Positions 42,250 through 50,390 of a stretch of DNA of 64,000 bases are shown here, piece by piece. Position numbers and translations under genes: made by a program. The number at the start of each line of letters is the position of its first letter. Position 1 is the first letter of the stretch. Below the pieces are notes generated by a model. The model was not told where the DNA came from, did not search any database, and saw only the letters and a program-made list of their open reading frames with translations. Location of the stretch: contig CAWDDB010000013.1 of NCBI GenBank assembly GCA_963800975.1, forward strand, positions 1 to 64,000, read 5' to 3'. Source of the stretch: JALYGY01 sp963800975. Its GTDB lineage: Bacteria; Actinomycetota; Rubrobacteria; Rubrobacterales; Rubrobacteraceae.

Positions 42250-44091
42250 CTACCCGACGTTCTCCTTGGAGACGAGGACGCCCAAAGCTCCCAGGGCCGG
42301 GTACATCAGGGCGAAGAGGGCCGCTATGAGCCCGAGGTCGTTGAGCACCCCCGAGGCCACGGCCGCCACGACCGCGCCAGGTATAGCGGCGGCCAGGGCC
42401 GTCCCGCTCGACCGGCGCCAGCCGGCGTAGGTGACGAATGCGCCCAGGGCTAGCAGGAACAGCAGGACCGGGTCGAGCAGCGAGCCCAGGCTGAGCGCCA
42501 GCTTGCGCGCCAGCACCTCGTAGAGCCCACCGCCGCCGCCCGCAACCCGGGAACCGTGGGATACGTCGGGGAAGAGGACGCCGCTCGCCACGAACAGCGC
42601 CGCGGCGAACGCGATACCGGCGGCCGTCCACAGCACGACGCCCCGCGGCTCGTCCCCACGCGCTAGCCCCGCCGTCGCCCCGAACGCGAGGCCGATGGCC
42701 GCGGAGCCGCCTACGTCAGCGCCCATCGTAGGCAGGCCGAGCGCGAGCACAGCGCCGGCGCCAACCGCCACGAGCAGCGCGGCAGGCGGCCTTCTGCGGT
42801 ACGCGAGGACGCCGACGCCCATCGTGAGGCTCCCGGCGAGGACCGCCGCGTACTCATTGCCTGTCCCGTAGAACCGCGTGCCCGTGGCTGGGTTATACCC
42901 TATGGTGGAGAAACGCGAGAAGGCCCCGCCCGTCACGGCGTCCAGTATTACCAGGGCCGACGTCGCCAGACACACCCGGGCGAGCGCCCCGACGAAGGAC
43001 CCCGAGGTCCTCGAGCACAGGGCCGTGAGCCCGACCGCGAACAGCGCCGTGAGCGCGGCGACCGGGAGCACGCCCGTCACCGGGAAGACTGCGGCCAGCA
43101 GCGCCCCGGCCGGGAGCGCCGCGAGGGAGAGCACGGCCGCGGAGGCGCCCCTCTTCCCGTAACGCAGGATCGCCGCCACGAGGCCGAGGGCCCACGCCAC
43201 GCCGACCGCAGCCCAGACCCGCAGCCCGCTCTCCTCGGTGAACCAGATCCGGCGCTGCAGCGACTCGGCGTGCTCTGCCTGCCCGGGACGCACCTCGACC
43301 GGCCGTCCCGCCATCTCGGGCGGGACCTTGGATCCCAGGGCGCGGAGCATGCTGGGGGCGACGTCGGAGTTGGTCGCGAGCCCCTCGGTGCGCGTCGTCG
43401 GCGAGTAGAGAAGACCTCCGCCGGCCTCTCGTTGCGCGAACGCGAACGGCGTCAGGTTCGGGTCCCCTTGGGTACCGTTGGGAGATGCGACGGCGACCGA
43501 GGCCCCGGCTTCCCTGGCTGCCGTGACCAGGTCGCCGGCCTGCGCCGGGTTGCCCGCGTCCGCGACGACGAAGCCGGCACCATCCCCCAGGGCGGCCTCC
43601 AGCCCGGCGGCGGGATTTTCTCCCCCGTAGGCGCGTGCTACCTCGCCCTCCGAGTTCATGACCACGAGGGAGGCTAGATCCCCAACCGCCGCGGTGCGGA
43701 CCCCGGCCCGTTGCAGGGCGTCGCCAAGCGAGCCGGGACGGACCGTGCTCGCCGGGCCTTCGAACGCGCCCGGTATGGCTTCCGGGGCTAAAGGCAGATT
43801 CTCGGGCAGGAACCTGGTGTCCACACGCGAGCCGGCGCCGAGGAAGACATAGCCGAAGCGCGGGTCGTCCGGCGGTTCGTTGCCCTGGACGACGGAGAGC
43901 GTCGCCGCCGCTCCGTCCCGGAAGAGGGCATCCAGGGCCGGGGTCTCCTCTACGTCCTCCCAGGCAAGGCCGTCGACCAGAACGAGTACGACCGGGCGCT
44001 CGGGAGCCGCGGCGACCGCGGAAGGACTCGCGAAGAGGAAAAGGGTCGCCAGGAGCAGGAGGCACGACGTAGAGAGAGTCTTGACCCGCAC
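42250..44091 (-). CDS. Alkaline-phosphatase-superfamily-like membrane protein
   Basis: GTG 44091 opens a signal-type segment (VKTLSTSCLLLLATLFLFAS); GTG 44100 is equally possible. About 613 aa. Residues 30-300 form an exported alpha/beta domain resembling the alkaline phosphatase/sulfatase superfamily (PVVLVLVDGLAWEDVEETPA, ALFRDGAAATLSVVQGNE, NSDVAPSMLRALG), but the active-site Ser/Thr is not certain. The C-terminal 300 residues have about ten hydrophobic segments. ARGVW-like motifs are missing. Perhaps an envelope enzyme; function unknown. Divergent from the DUF457 gene. Confidence 0.7.
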   Translation of the reverse strand: MRVKTLSTSCLLLLATLFLFASPSAVAAAPERPVVLVLVDGLAWEDVEETPALDALFRDGAAATLSVVQGNEPPDDPRFGYVFLGAGSRVDTRFLPENLPLAPEAIPGAFEGPASTVRPGSLGDALQRAGVRTAAVGDLASLVVMNSEGEVARAYGGENPAAGLEAALGDGAGFVVADAGNPAQAGDLVTAAREAGASVAVASPNGTQGDPNLTPFAFAQREAGGGLLYSPTTRTEGLATNSDVAPSMLRALGSKVPPEMAGRPVEVRPGQAEHAESLQRRIWFTEESGLRVWAAVGVAWALGLVAAILRYGKRGASAAVLSLAALPAGALLAAVFPVTGVLPVAALTALFAVGLTALCSRTSGSFVGALARVCLATSALVILDAVTGGAFSRFSTIGYNPATGTRFYGTGNEYAAVLAGSLTMGVGVLAYRRRPPAALLVAVGAGAVLALGLPTMGADVGGSAAIGLAFGATAGLARGDEPRGVVLWTAAGIAFAAALFVASGVLFPDVSHGSRVAGGGGGLYEVLARKLALSLGSLLDPVLLFLLALGAFVTYAGWRRSSGTALAAAIPGAVVAAVASGVLNDLGLIAALFALMYPALGALGVLVSKENVG

Positions 44092-44161
44092 GGCGGGCAC
44101 CAGTCTAGCAGAGCGGCGTCCCCGCTCGCCGCGTCGGGGAGTTGCTAAACTGCCCCCGAGC

Positions 44162-44734
44162 TTGAACGCGACCACACACGCAGTCTTCGGGGTCGCGGCG
44201 CTGGCGGGGGCCTCCCTCCTGACCGGGGCCGAGCCGCCCTTCTACGTTTACCCGGCTGCCGTCGCGGCGGCCTGGATTCCCGACGTGGACAACCCGCGCA
44301 GCACGCTCGGCAACGGCCTCAGCCGCATGAAGAACCCGGTGCTCAACCTCCTGACCCGCCCCCTGAGCTGGGCCCTGAGGGTAACCTCCTTCACCCTGAT
44401 CCGCACCGTCGGGCACAGGACCCTGACCCATTCCCTGCTAGGGATCGCGCTCTTCGCCCTGCCGGTCTGGGTCTTCCTGGGCGCCTACCCCAACCTCGTC
44501 CTCGCCCTCGTCGCCGGCTACGGCTCCCACGTCTTCGCGGACGCGCTCAACACCAGGGGCGTTCCGCTCCTCTGGCCCGTAGGCAAGCCTGTGCGGCTTC
44601 TGCCTGGCGGGATCAGGTCGGGCGGCGCCGTCGAGGTCGCCGTCGCGCTCGCGGTGCTAGCCTTCGCGTGGTGGGAGCTCTACCTGTTGCACCCCGCGGT
44701 GCGAGGCGCCCTCGGCCTCCTCCAGCCAGGCTAG
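44162..44734 (+). CDS. Membrane-bound metal-dependent hydrolase, YdjM/DUF457 family
   Basis: TTG 44162; 190 aa. Family signature: NATTHAVFGVAALAGASLLT, AAWIPDVDNPRSTLGNGLSR (PDxD), GHRTLTHSLLGIALFALPVW (HRxxTHS) and VAGYGSHVFADALNTRGVPL (SHxxxD). The conserved His/Asp set is that of the DUF457 membrane hydrolases, whose substrate is unknown. Its 3' end overlaps the convergent YqeK-like gene by 78 bp, so both cannot be fully transcribed at the same time without sense-antisense pairing. Confidence 0.88.
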   Translation: MNATTHAVFGVAALAGASLLTGAEPPFYVYPAAVAAAWIPDVDNPRSTLGNGLSRMKNPVLNLLTRPLSWALRVTSFTLIRTVGHRTLTHSLLGIALFALPVWVFLGAYPNLVLALVAGYGSHVFADALNTRGVPLLWPVGKPVRLLPGGIRSGGAVEVAVALAVLAFAWWELYLLHPAVRGALGLLQPG

Positions 44735-45295
44735 CATCTCGCGGCTAGCGGGGTGGATGGGGCGGCCGCGCCCCTCGTTGTGGGCGACGACCCGTCGCAG
44801 CGACTCGGCCGCGGCTTCGCTGAGGTCTTCCTGGGCCAGGTCCCGGATCCTGCCTACGCTCGGGTAATCGCGGGCGGGTTCGATCTTGTCCGCCACGTAG
44901 AGCGCGAGGGCGAGCGGGCTCATCCCGGCCTTTCCGACGGTGTGTACCCGCACCGCCTCCAGAACCTCCTCGTCCTCGATGCCGAGCTCCCGGCGTCCCA
45001 GCTCCGCCGCGACGGGCCCGTGCAGGAGCTTCGGGCTCTCCCGCTCCGGCTCGCCCACGGGTAGATCCCACCCCTCGGCTAGCCGCAGGTACTCCTCGGG
45101 TGCCGTCTCGCGCGCGGCGTCGTGCAGCAGGGCGGCGAGGCGCGCCCTGTCCGGGTCGAGGTCGTGGGTGCGTGCCAGGTGCTCCGCCGTGTCGGCCACC
45201 CTGACGGTGTGGCCGTAGCGTTTGTCCGAGAGCCGCTCGCGCGCGAGCGCGTGCGCGGCCTCGAGAAGAGCCGCGTTTTCGGCTGGGTCCGCCAC
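44657..45295 (-). CDS. yqeK: HD-domain protein YqeK, Ap4A hydrolase family
   Basis: 212 aa. HD-domain: RYGHTVRVADTAEHLART, ARLAALLHDAARETAPEEYL (HD at about residue 58), LLHGPVAAELGRRELGIED, AVRVHTVGKAGMSPLALAL, YVADKIEPARDYPSVGRIR. This is the YqeK family, which in other bacteria hydrolyses diadenosine tetraphosphate symmetrically. The usual neighbours (nadD, rsfS) are not adjacent. It reads away from cinA, from which it is separated by only 23 bp. Confidence 0.88.
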   Translation of the reverse strand: MADPAENAALLEAAHALARERLSDKRYGHTVRVADTAEHLARTHDLDPDRARLAALLHDAARETAPEEYLRLAEGWDLPVGEPERESPKLLHGPVAAELGRRELGIEDEEVLEAVRVHTVGKAGMSPLALALYVADKIEPARDYPSVGRIRDLAQEDLSEAAAESLRRVVAHNEGRGRPIHPASREMLAWLEEAEGASHRGVQQVELPPREG

Positions 45296-45318
45296 CCCGC
45301 GGATTGTAGAATAAAAGG

Positions 45319-46593
45319 ATGCAGAATGGACAGACGAACATCGAGAGCGCTGAGATAGTCACGATCGGGACCGAGATGTTGCTCGGGGATCTCGTCGACA
45401 CGAACACTGCGTGGCTGAGCGCGCGGCTCGCTTCGCTCGGGGTCGGCGTTTACCGACACACCACCGTCGGCGACAACAGGGTCCGAATCGTCGGGAGCCT
45501 CGGGGAGGCGGCCGTTCGGGCCGACCTCGTGGTCACGACGGGGGGCCTCGGCCCAACCTCGGACGACCTGACGAACGAGTGCCTGGCCGCCCTGACGGGA
45601 ACGGAGATGGTCGAGTACCCGGAGGCGCGTGAGCACGTGGACGAGATGTTCCGCAAATTCGGCCGCAAGCCGACGGCGAACAACTACAAGCAGGCGGTCT
45701 TCCCCGAAGGGACCACGTTGATCCCGAACCCCCTCGGAACGGCGATGGGCGCCCTTCTGGAGGCGGACGGCACGCTCTTCGCGACGCTCCCCGGCGTGCC
45801 GCCAGAGATGAGGCGCATGTTCGAGGATACGCTGGAGCCCCTGATCCGGGCTCGCAGCGACGGCTCTATAATCTCCAAGACCCTCTGGTTCGCCGGCATC
45901 GGCGAGTCCGCGCTCGCGGAGAAGGTCCAGGACTTCCTGGACGCCGAGGACCCCACGGTCGCCCCCCTGGCCGGCCAGGGCAAGGTGCGCCTGCGCATCA
46001 CCACCCGCGCCGCGACGCAAAAGGAGGCCGAGGAGAGGATTGATCCTGTTGAGCGGGAGATCCTCTCGCGCCTCGGCGAGTACTACTTCGGGGAGGACGA
46101 AGAGACGCTGGAGGGCGCGGTCGGACGTTTGCTCGAGGCGCAGAACTCGACGCTGGCCCTCGCCGAGAGCTGCACCGGCGGCCTGCTTGCCAAGCGCCTG
46201 ACGGACATGCCGGGATCCTCGGCCTACTTCAAAGAGGGTCTTGTTACCTACTCGAACGAGGCGAAGGAGCGCCTGCTCGGGGTGCCGCACGAGTTGCTCG
46301 TCGAACACGGCGCCGTCTCGGAGCCCGTCGCGCGGGCGATGGCCGAAGGGGCGCGCAAGCTCGCCGAGACCGACTACGGGCTCTCCGTGACGGGAGTAGC
46401 CGGTCCCGATGGGGGCACGGAGGAGAAACCCGTCGGGCTGGTATTCGTGGGTGTCTCGGACAGAGAAGGATCGTTCGCGGAGCGGCTGGACCTCTCTGCG
46501 TGGGCCAGGTCCCGGGTCTCCATCCGGGAGCGAAGCGCCAACCGGGCTTTCGACTTGCTGAGGCTCCGCCTCGAAGAACACAGAGGGTCCTGA
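45319..46593 (+). CDS. cinA: CinA-family protein (nicotinamide-nucleotide amidase/competence-damage inducible)
   Basis: 424 aa; TAGAAT (45307-45312) lies 6 nt before ATG 45319, so expression is likely leaderless. The N-terminal MoCF-like domain (AEIVTIGTEMLLGDLVDTNT, VVTTGGLGPTSDDLTNECLA, ATLPGVPPEMRRMFEDTLEP) and C-terminal CinA/PncC amidase domain (NSTLALAESCTGGLLAKRLT, LVTYSNEAKERLLGVPHELL, YGLSVTGVAGPDGGTEEKPV) are both complete. The two activities are ADP-ribose pyrophosphatase and NMN deamidase in pyridine-nucleotide salvage. Confidence 0.93.
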   Translation: MQNGQTNIESAEIVTIGTEMLLGDLVDTNTAWLSARLASLGVGVYRHTTVGDNRVRIVGSLGEAAVRADLVVTTGGLGPTSDDLTNECLAALTGTEMVEYPEAREHVDEMFRKFGRKPTANNYKQAVFPEGTTLIPNPLGTAMGALLEADGTLFATLPGVPPEMRRMFEDTLEPLIRARSDGSIISKTLWFAGIGESALAEKVQDFLDAEDPTVAPLAGQGKVRLRITTRAATQKEAEERIDPVEREILSRLGEYYFGEDEETLEGAVGRLLEAQNSTLALAESCTGGLLAKRLTDMPGSSAYFKEGLVTYSNEAKERLLGVPHELLVEHGAVSEPVARAMAEGARKLAETDYGLSVTGVAGPDGGTEEKPVGLVFVGVSDREGSFAERLDLSAWARSRVSIRERSANRAFDLLRLRLEEHRGS

Positions 46594-46603
46594 AGCATCT
46601 CCC

Positions 46604-46632
46604 TTGCCGTACGTGATTCGTGGTAGTAAAAT
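46604..46632 (+). promoter_or_regulatory. Promoter of the leader/ncRNA transcript
   Basis: TTGCCG (46604-46609), 17-nt spacer, TAAAAT (46627-46632), in the first 40 nt after cinA. Predicted start near 46639. Confidence 0.65.
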
Positions 46633-46661
46633 CATCGCCAGTTGAAGGCACGCGAAAGGGG

Positions 46662-46730
46662 GTGATCCAGATAGACGCATCGAGCAGTAGTAGCCGCGGG
46701 TATCTTCTGGGAGAGGTGGCTCTGACCTAA
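46662..46730 (+). CDS. Leader peptide candidate with five consecutive Ser codons
   Basis: GTG at 46662 to TAA at 46728-46730, 22 codons. It encodes IDASSSSSRGYLLGEV in its centre; the Ser codons are TCG AGC AGT AGT AGC. AAAGGGG overlaps the start, so initiation is uncertain. A run of one amino acid shortly before a terminator is the hallmark of a transcription attenuator, here for serine or seryl-tRNA level. Confidence 0.45.
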   Translation: MIQIDASSSSSRGYLLGEVALT

Positions 46731-46840
46731 GTCCCGCCTAAATCCCTAGTGGGATCCTGGGTTATCTCTATTCCGCCTCTCTTGTTGTACAGGCGGACGT
46801 GCTAAATACAGGATACCTGCGCAAGGCTCAAAAGGGTACG

Positions 46841-46872
46841 GCCCCCGGATTCTCTCCGGGGGCTCGTTTTTT
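46841..46872 (+). terminator. Intrinsic terminator of the leader/ncRNA
   Basis: GCCCCCGG / CCGGGGGC (46841-46848 and 46856-46863) with a 7-nt loop, followed by TCGTTTTTT. Confidence 0.9.
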
Positions 46873-46958
46873 GCCCGGCCCACGATGCCGCCCCGAGCAT
46901 TGTCGGGACCGTACCTCCGACGCGGTGCGACGCTTATTGGGACGTTGACCACGTCGAG

Positions 46959-47837
46959 TTGTCCACGTCGATCTACAAGACCCCCGAAGGAAGGATCGAG
47001 ATCCTGCGCCTCTACGACGAGGCGTTGGCCCGGCTCGGCGCCGGACACGAGGACCTGTCGATAGACACACGCCTCGGGAATACGCACGTGCTGGCGATCG
47101 GTCCCGAAGACGCCCCGCCGGTTGTGGTTTTGCCTGGCGGCAACTTCTTGAGCCCAACCTGCCTCGGATGGTTCTTGCCGCTGGCGCAGGATCACCGCCT
47201 CTTCTCCCCGGACATCGTGGGTCAACCGGGGAAGAGCTCGCAGGTACGTCCTGCGGCGGGAGGCGACGGTCACGCGTGGTGGGTCGAGGACGTCCTGGAC
47301 TACCTGGGGCTCGAGCGCCCGCCGGTGGTCGGCGTCTCCTACGGCGCGGGCATAGCCCTGAGGACGATGGGATACGCGCCCGAGCGGGTCTCCCGAGCCG
47401 CCCTGGTCGTGCCCTCGGGCATCGCCGCCGGGTCGGTCCGGCGCACGCTGATCGAGGTCATGCTCCCGATGATCGCGTACCGTCTGCGGCCGACCCACGA
47501 GCGGATGCTGCGTGCGGCGGATCCGCTCCTGACCGAGCCGGACGAGGACTTCGCGCGGCAGCTCGGCGCGGTCTACCGGCAGGTCAGGCTAGACGCGCAG
47601 CTGCCGAAGCTGGCTACCGAGGAGGAGCTCAGGGGATTCGCGGGCCCGGTGGCGGTCTTCGCGGCGGAGCAGGATCCTTTCTTCCCCGGCGAGAAGGTGA
47701 TCGCTCGGTCGAGGGAGATCTTTGCGAACCTGGCGCACACAGAGTGCCTCGCAGGATGCCGCCACGTTCCGTCGAAGGCGGTGCTTGCGCGCGTGAACGA
47801 GGAGATCCGGGCGTTCCTCGGAGCTTCCGCCGCATAG
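46959..47837 (+). CDS. Alpha/beta hydrolase
   Basis: 292 aa from TTG 46959. Alpha/beta-hydrolase fold: PVVVLPGGNFLSPTCLGWFL (oxyanion strand), HRLFSPDIVGQPGKSSQVRP, the nucleophile elbow VVGVSYGAGIALRTMGYAPE (GxSxG with Ser about 131), AVFAAEQDPFFPGEKVI with Asp and HVPSKAVLARVNEEIRAFL with the catalytic His. A cap region lies at about 160-205. Substrate not predictable. It may be controlled by the upstream attenuator-like leader. Confidence 0.88.
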   Translation: MSTSIYKTPEGRIEILRLYDEALARLGAGHEDLSIDTRLGNTHVLAIGPEDAPPVVVLPGGNFLSPTCLGWFLPLAQDHRLFSPDIVGQPGKSSQVRPAAGGDGHAWWVEDVLDYLGLERPPVVGVSYGAGIALRTMGYAPERVSRAALVVPSGIAAGSVRRTLIEVMLPMIAYRLRPTHERMLRAADPLLTEPDEDFARQLGAVYRQVRLDAQLPKLATEEELRGFAGPVAVFAAEQDPFFPGEKVIARSREIFANLAHTECLAGCRHVPSKAVLARVNEEIRAFLGASAA

Positions 47838-47844
47838 CGGCCCG

Positions 47845-48984
47845 TCACCGCTCCTCTAGCGGCACCCAGCGCCTGTCCCTCACTCCCACGTAGGCAGACT
47901 GCGGCCGGATGAGCCGGTCCAGAGCCCGCTGCTCGAAGCAGTGCGCCGTCCAGCCTGCCACCCGCGCCACCGCGAAGGTGGGGCTGAAGAGGTCGGAGGA
48001 TAGCCCGAGCCCGTGCAGCAACAGCGCGGTGTAGAACTCGACGTTGGTCTGGAGGTTTCGGCCCGGCTTGTGCTCTTTGAGCAGCGCAAGAGCCGTCTCC
48101 TCGACCTCGAGCGCCAACCCGTACAGATCCCCGTCGCCGTCCGTCGCGTAGAGGCGCTCGGCGGCCGCGGCGAGAACATCGGCCCTTGGGTCCCTGACCT
48201 TGTAGATCCGGTGTCCGAAGCCCATTAGCCGCTCCCCGCGACGGAGCTTCTCCCGTAACACGCCCTCTGCCCTGCCCTGCTCCCCGATCTCGAAGACCAC
48301 GTCGAGGGCTGGCCCGGGGGCCCCGCCGTGCAAGGGTCCCTTGAGCGCGCCGATGGCCCCGACCACGGCGGAGACCACGTCCGAGCGGGTGGAGACGATT
48401 ACCCTCGCCGCGAAGGTCGAGGCGTTCATGCCGTGGTCGGAGACCGTGTTGAGGTAGGTCTCGAGCCCCCGCACGCTCTCGCCGCCCGGCTCTTCCCCGG
48501 TGAGCATGTAGAGGTAGTTTGCCGCGTGCCCGAGCTCCGCGCGGGGCGCCAGAGGCTCCTCTCCTCCGGACAGGCGCGCGTAGGCCGCGACGATGGTCGG
48601 CAGACGCGCCACCAGCGCGAGAGCCTCGTCGTGGGAGCTTCCCGCCTCACCAAGACCCACGGTGCCCGCCGCCATGCGCAGCGCGTCCATCGCGGGCACC
48701 CGCTCGGCGGCCGCCGCCCGAAGCAACCCGAGGGTCGCGGCAGGAAGCGCCCGCCGCGCGCCCAGCTCCCCCCGCAACTTCGCCAGCTGCGCGGCATCCG
48801 GCAACGCGTCGTGCCACAGCAGGTAGACGACCTCCTCGAAGGTCGCCCTGCCCGCCAGCTCCTCTACCGGGAACCCGGCGATGGTGAGCTCGCCCGCGTC
48901 TCCGTCCACGGCGCTGAGCCGGGTCTCCGCGGCGATCACGCCCTCCAGGCCAGAAGCCAGAATGGTACGAGAATCGTTGTTCAT
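47845..48984 (-). CDS. Citrate synthase (CitA/2-methylcitrate synthase-like)
   Basis: ATG 48984 gives 379 aa; the extra upstream residues in the longer frame are not homologous. Condenses oxaloacetate and acetyl-CoA (or propionyl-CoA). Catalytic residues: His in KGPLHGGAPGPALDV, His in GFGHRIYKVRDPRADVL, and the third acidic residue as Glu in TNVEFYTALLLHGLG, the form seen in actinobacterial CitA. RKPGRNL-like and RPQSAYVG ends are present. Divergent from the HTH-citrate synthase fusion, so the two share a control region of 158 bp. Confidence 0.9.
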   Translation of the reverse strand: MNNDSRTILASGLEGVIAAETRLSAVDGDAGELTIAGFPVEELAGRATFEEVVYLLWHDALPDAAQLAKLRGELGARRALPAATLGLLRAAAAERVPAMDALRMAAGTVGLGEAGSSHDEALALVARLPTIVAAYARLSGGEEPLAPRAELGHAANYLYMLTGEEPGGESVRGLETYLNTVSDHGMNASTFAARVIVSTRSDVVSAVVGAIGALKGPLHGGAPGPALDVVFEIGEQGRAEGVLREKLRRGERLMGFGHRIYKVRDPRADVLAAAAERLYATDGDGDLYGLALEVEETALALLKEHKPGRNLQTNVEFYTALLLHGLGLSSDLFSPTFAVARVAGWTAHCFEQRALDRLIRPQSAYVGVRDRRWVPLEER

Positions 48985-49076
48985 GATCCTGCTTTCTCTG
49001 TCCGATCCACGACGGGGGCTTGCCGCGGCCGTGGTTCCAACTCGTCCCACAGATTGTAGAAAGCTTGAGAATAATT

Positions 49077-49099
49077 ATCAATGTTGATTCGAAAATCAA
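49077..49099. promoter_or_regulatory. Tandem AT-rich inverted repeats between the two citrate synthase genes
   Basis: ATCAA-TG-TTGAT (49077-49088) overlaps TTGATT-CGAA-AATCAA (49084-49099). Two overlapping dyads in a strongly AT-rich patch of a GC-rich genome, between divergent genes, mark a likely operator for the HTH-citrate synthase. Confidence 0.65.
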
Positions 49100-49142
49100 T
49101 ATGTAGTAGGGTTTGGTTGCGTTGGCGGGTTTGGGGAGGATT

Positions 49143-50342
49143 ATGGGCGAGGGGCGGTACCTGGCGGCGGGGGAGGCGGCGCGGGAGCTCGGGGTAAGCG
49201 TGGAGACGCTGTACTCGTACGTGAGCCGCGGGATGATCCGTTCGGAGGCCGCGGGCGGGAGGAGCCGGCGCTACAGGGCGGAGGACGTGCGTCGGCTAAA
49301 GGAGAGAAAGCAGCGGAGGCGGGACCCCGAGGCGGTGGTGGAGGGGGCGCTGAGCTGGGGTACTCCGGTCATGGAATCCGCCATCACGCTCGTGACCGAC
49401 GACGCGCTGTACTACAGGGGCCAGGACGCCGTGACCCTCTCGCGCGGGAGCACCATCGAGGAGGTCGCCGCCCTGATCTGGACCGGGGATTCGGCGAGGG
49501 CCGCGCACCTTTTTCCTTCCGAGCCGCCGGAGCTTCCCGCGCGGGCCAGGACCGCCGCACGCGGCCTTGCGCCGATGGAAGCCTTCCAGGTGTTGCTCCC
49601 CCTGGTGGGAGCCGAGGATCCGGCCGCCTACGACCTGCGTTCCGGGGCCGTGGCGCGAACCGGGGCCCGGATCCTGCGCCTCATGGCGGGCGCCGCCGCC
49701 CGGGAGGCGGCTCCCGGACTCGCCGAGACACTCGGAAGGGGCTGGTGTCCGCAAGACCCCGATGCGGCCGCGTTGCTCGGCGCTGCCCTCATCTTGTGCG
49801 CAGACCACGAGCTTCCGGTCTCGACCTTCGCCGCCCGGTGCGTCGCTTCCTCCGAGGCAACGCCTTACGCGGTGGTGGCAGCGGGGCTGGCGGCGCTCGG
49901 GGGCGTCAGGCACGGGGGCCAGCTCGAGCTGGTCGAGGCTTTCCTGCGCGAGGTCGAAGCAGTTGGCGACGCGCGGGCGGCGATCTCGGGCCGCCTGAGG
50001 CGTGGGGAGGGCATCCCCGGGTTCGGGCACTCGCTCTATCCTGGGGGCGACCCCAGGGGAGCGGAGCTGATGCGGATCGCCGCCGCAGCTTACCCTGACT
50101 CTGCCGCCGTGGCCCACTCCACGGCCGTGGTAGAAGATGCGCGCGCCGTCATGGGGGAGAGGCCAACCCTGGACTTCGGCCTTGTGGCGCTGGCGCGGGC
50201 TATGGAGCTGCCGGCCGGCAGCGCGGTCGCGCTCTTCGCGCTCGGCAGGACGGTCGGTTGGATCGGGCACGCCATAGAGCAGTACGAGGGTGGCGTGCTG
50301 ATCCGCCCCAGGGCTCGCTACGTCGGAGACGCTCCATCGTAG
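49143..50342 (+). CDS. HTH-domain/citrate synthase fusion protein
   Basis: ATG 49143 follows GGGGAGG; 399 aa. Residues 5-55 are a MerR-like HTH: LAAGEAARELGVSVETLYSY, VSRGMIRSEAAGGRSRRYRA, EDVRRLKERKQ. The rest is citrate synthase: VRHGGQLELVEAFL and GIPGFGHSLYPGGDPRGAEL with both catalytic His, RPTLDFGLVALARAM with the Asp, and VLIRPRARYVGDAP. The synthase domain may still be active or may sense acyl-CoA or oxaloacetate for the DNA-binding part. Probably regulates the divergent citrate synthase. Confidence 0.9.
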   Translation: MGEGRYLAAGEAARELGVSVETLYSYVSRGMIRSEAAGGRSRRYRAEDVRRLKERKQRRRDPEAVVEGALSWGTPVMESAITLVTDDALYYRGQDAVTLSRGSTIEEVAALIWTGDSARAAHLFPSEPPELPARARTAARGLAPMEAFQVLLPLVGAEDPAAYDLRSGAVARTGARILRLMAGAAAREAAPGLAETLGRGWCPQDPDAAALLGAALILCADHELPVSTFAARCVASSEATPYAVVAAGLAALGGVRHGGQLELVEAFLREVEAVGDARAAISGRLRRGEGIPGFGHSLYPGGDPRGAELMRIAAAAYPDSAAVAHSTAVVEDARAVMGERPTLDFGLVALARAMELPAGSAVALFALGRTVGWIGHAIEQYEGGVLIRPRARYVGDAPS

Positions 50343-50390
50343 CGGCTCTCTCGGGCGCGGCGGATGACCTCGGGGAGGCTTTTTCGTGGT

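Larger units (their letters stand above)
46639..46872 (+). ncRNA. Candidate structured leader/attenuator RNA of about 230 nt
   Basis: Bounded by a promoter and an intrinsic terminator. It carries a short ORF near its 5' end, then several small hairpins (ATCCC-TAGT-GGGAT near 46752, CCGCCT...AGGCGG near 46773-46796, CAGG-ATA-CCTG near 46809). The next gene on this strand is the alpha/beta hydrolase at 46959. The lay-out fits ribosome-mediated attenuation; a free-standing small RNA is the other option. No known riboswitch motif is recognised. Confidence 0.5.

Noticed and set aside
46652..46700. Resemblance of GGGGGTGATCC to the 5' end of tmRNA
   Set aside because: There is no tRNA-like 3' end with a T arm and no tag ending in ALAA; the segment ends at a terminator after about 230 nt.
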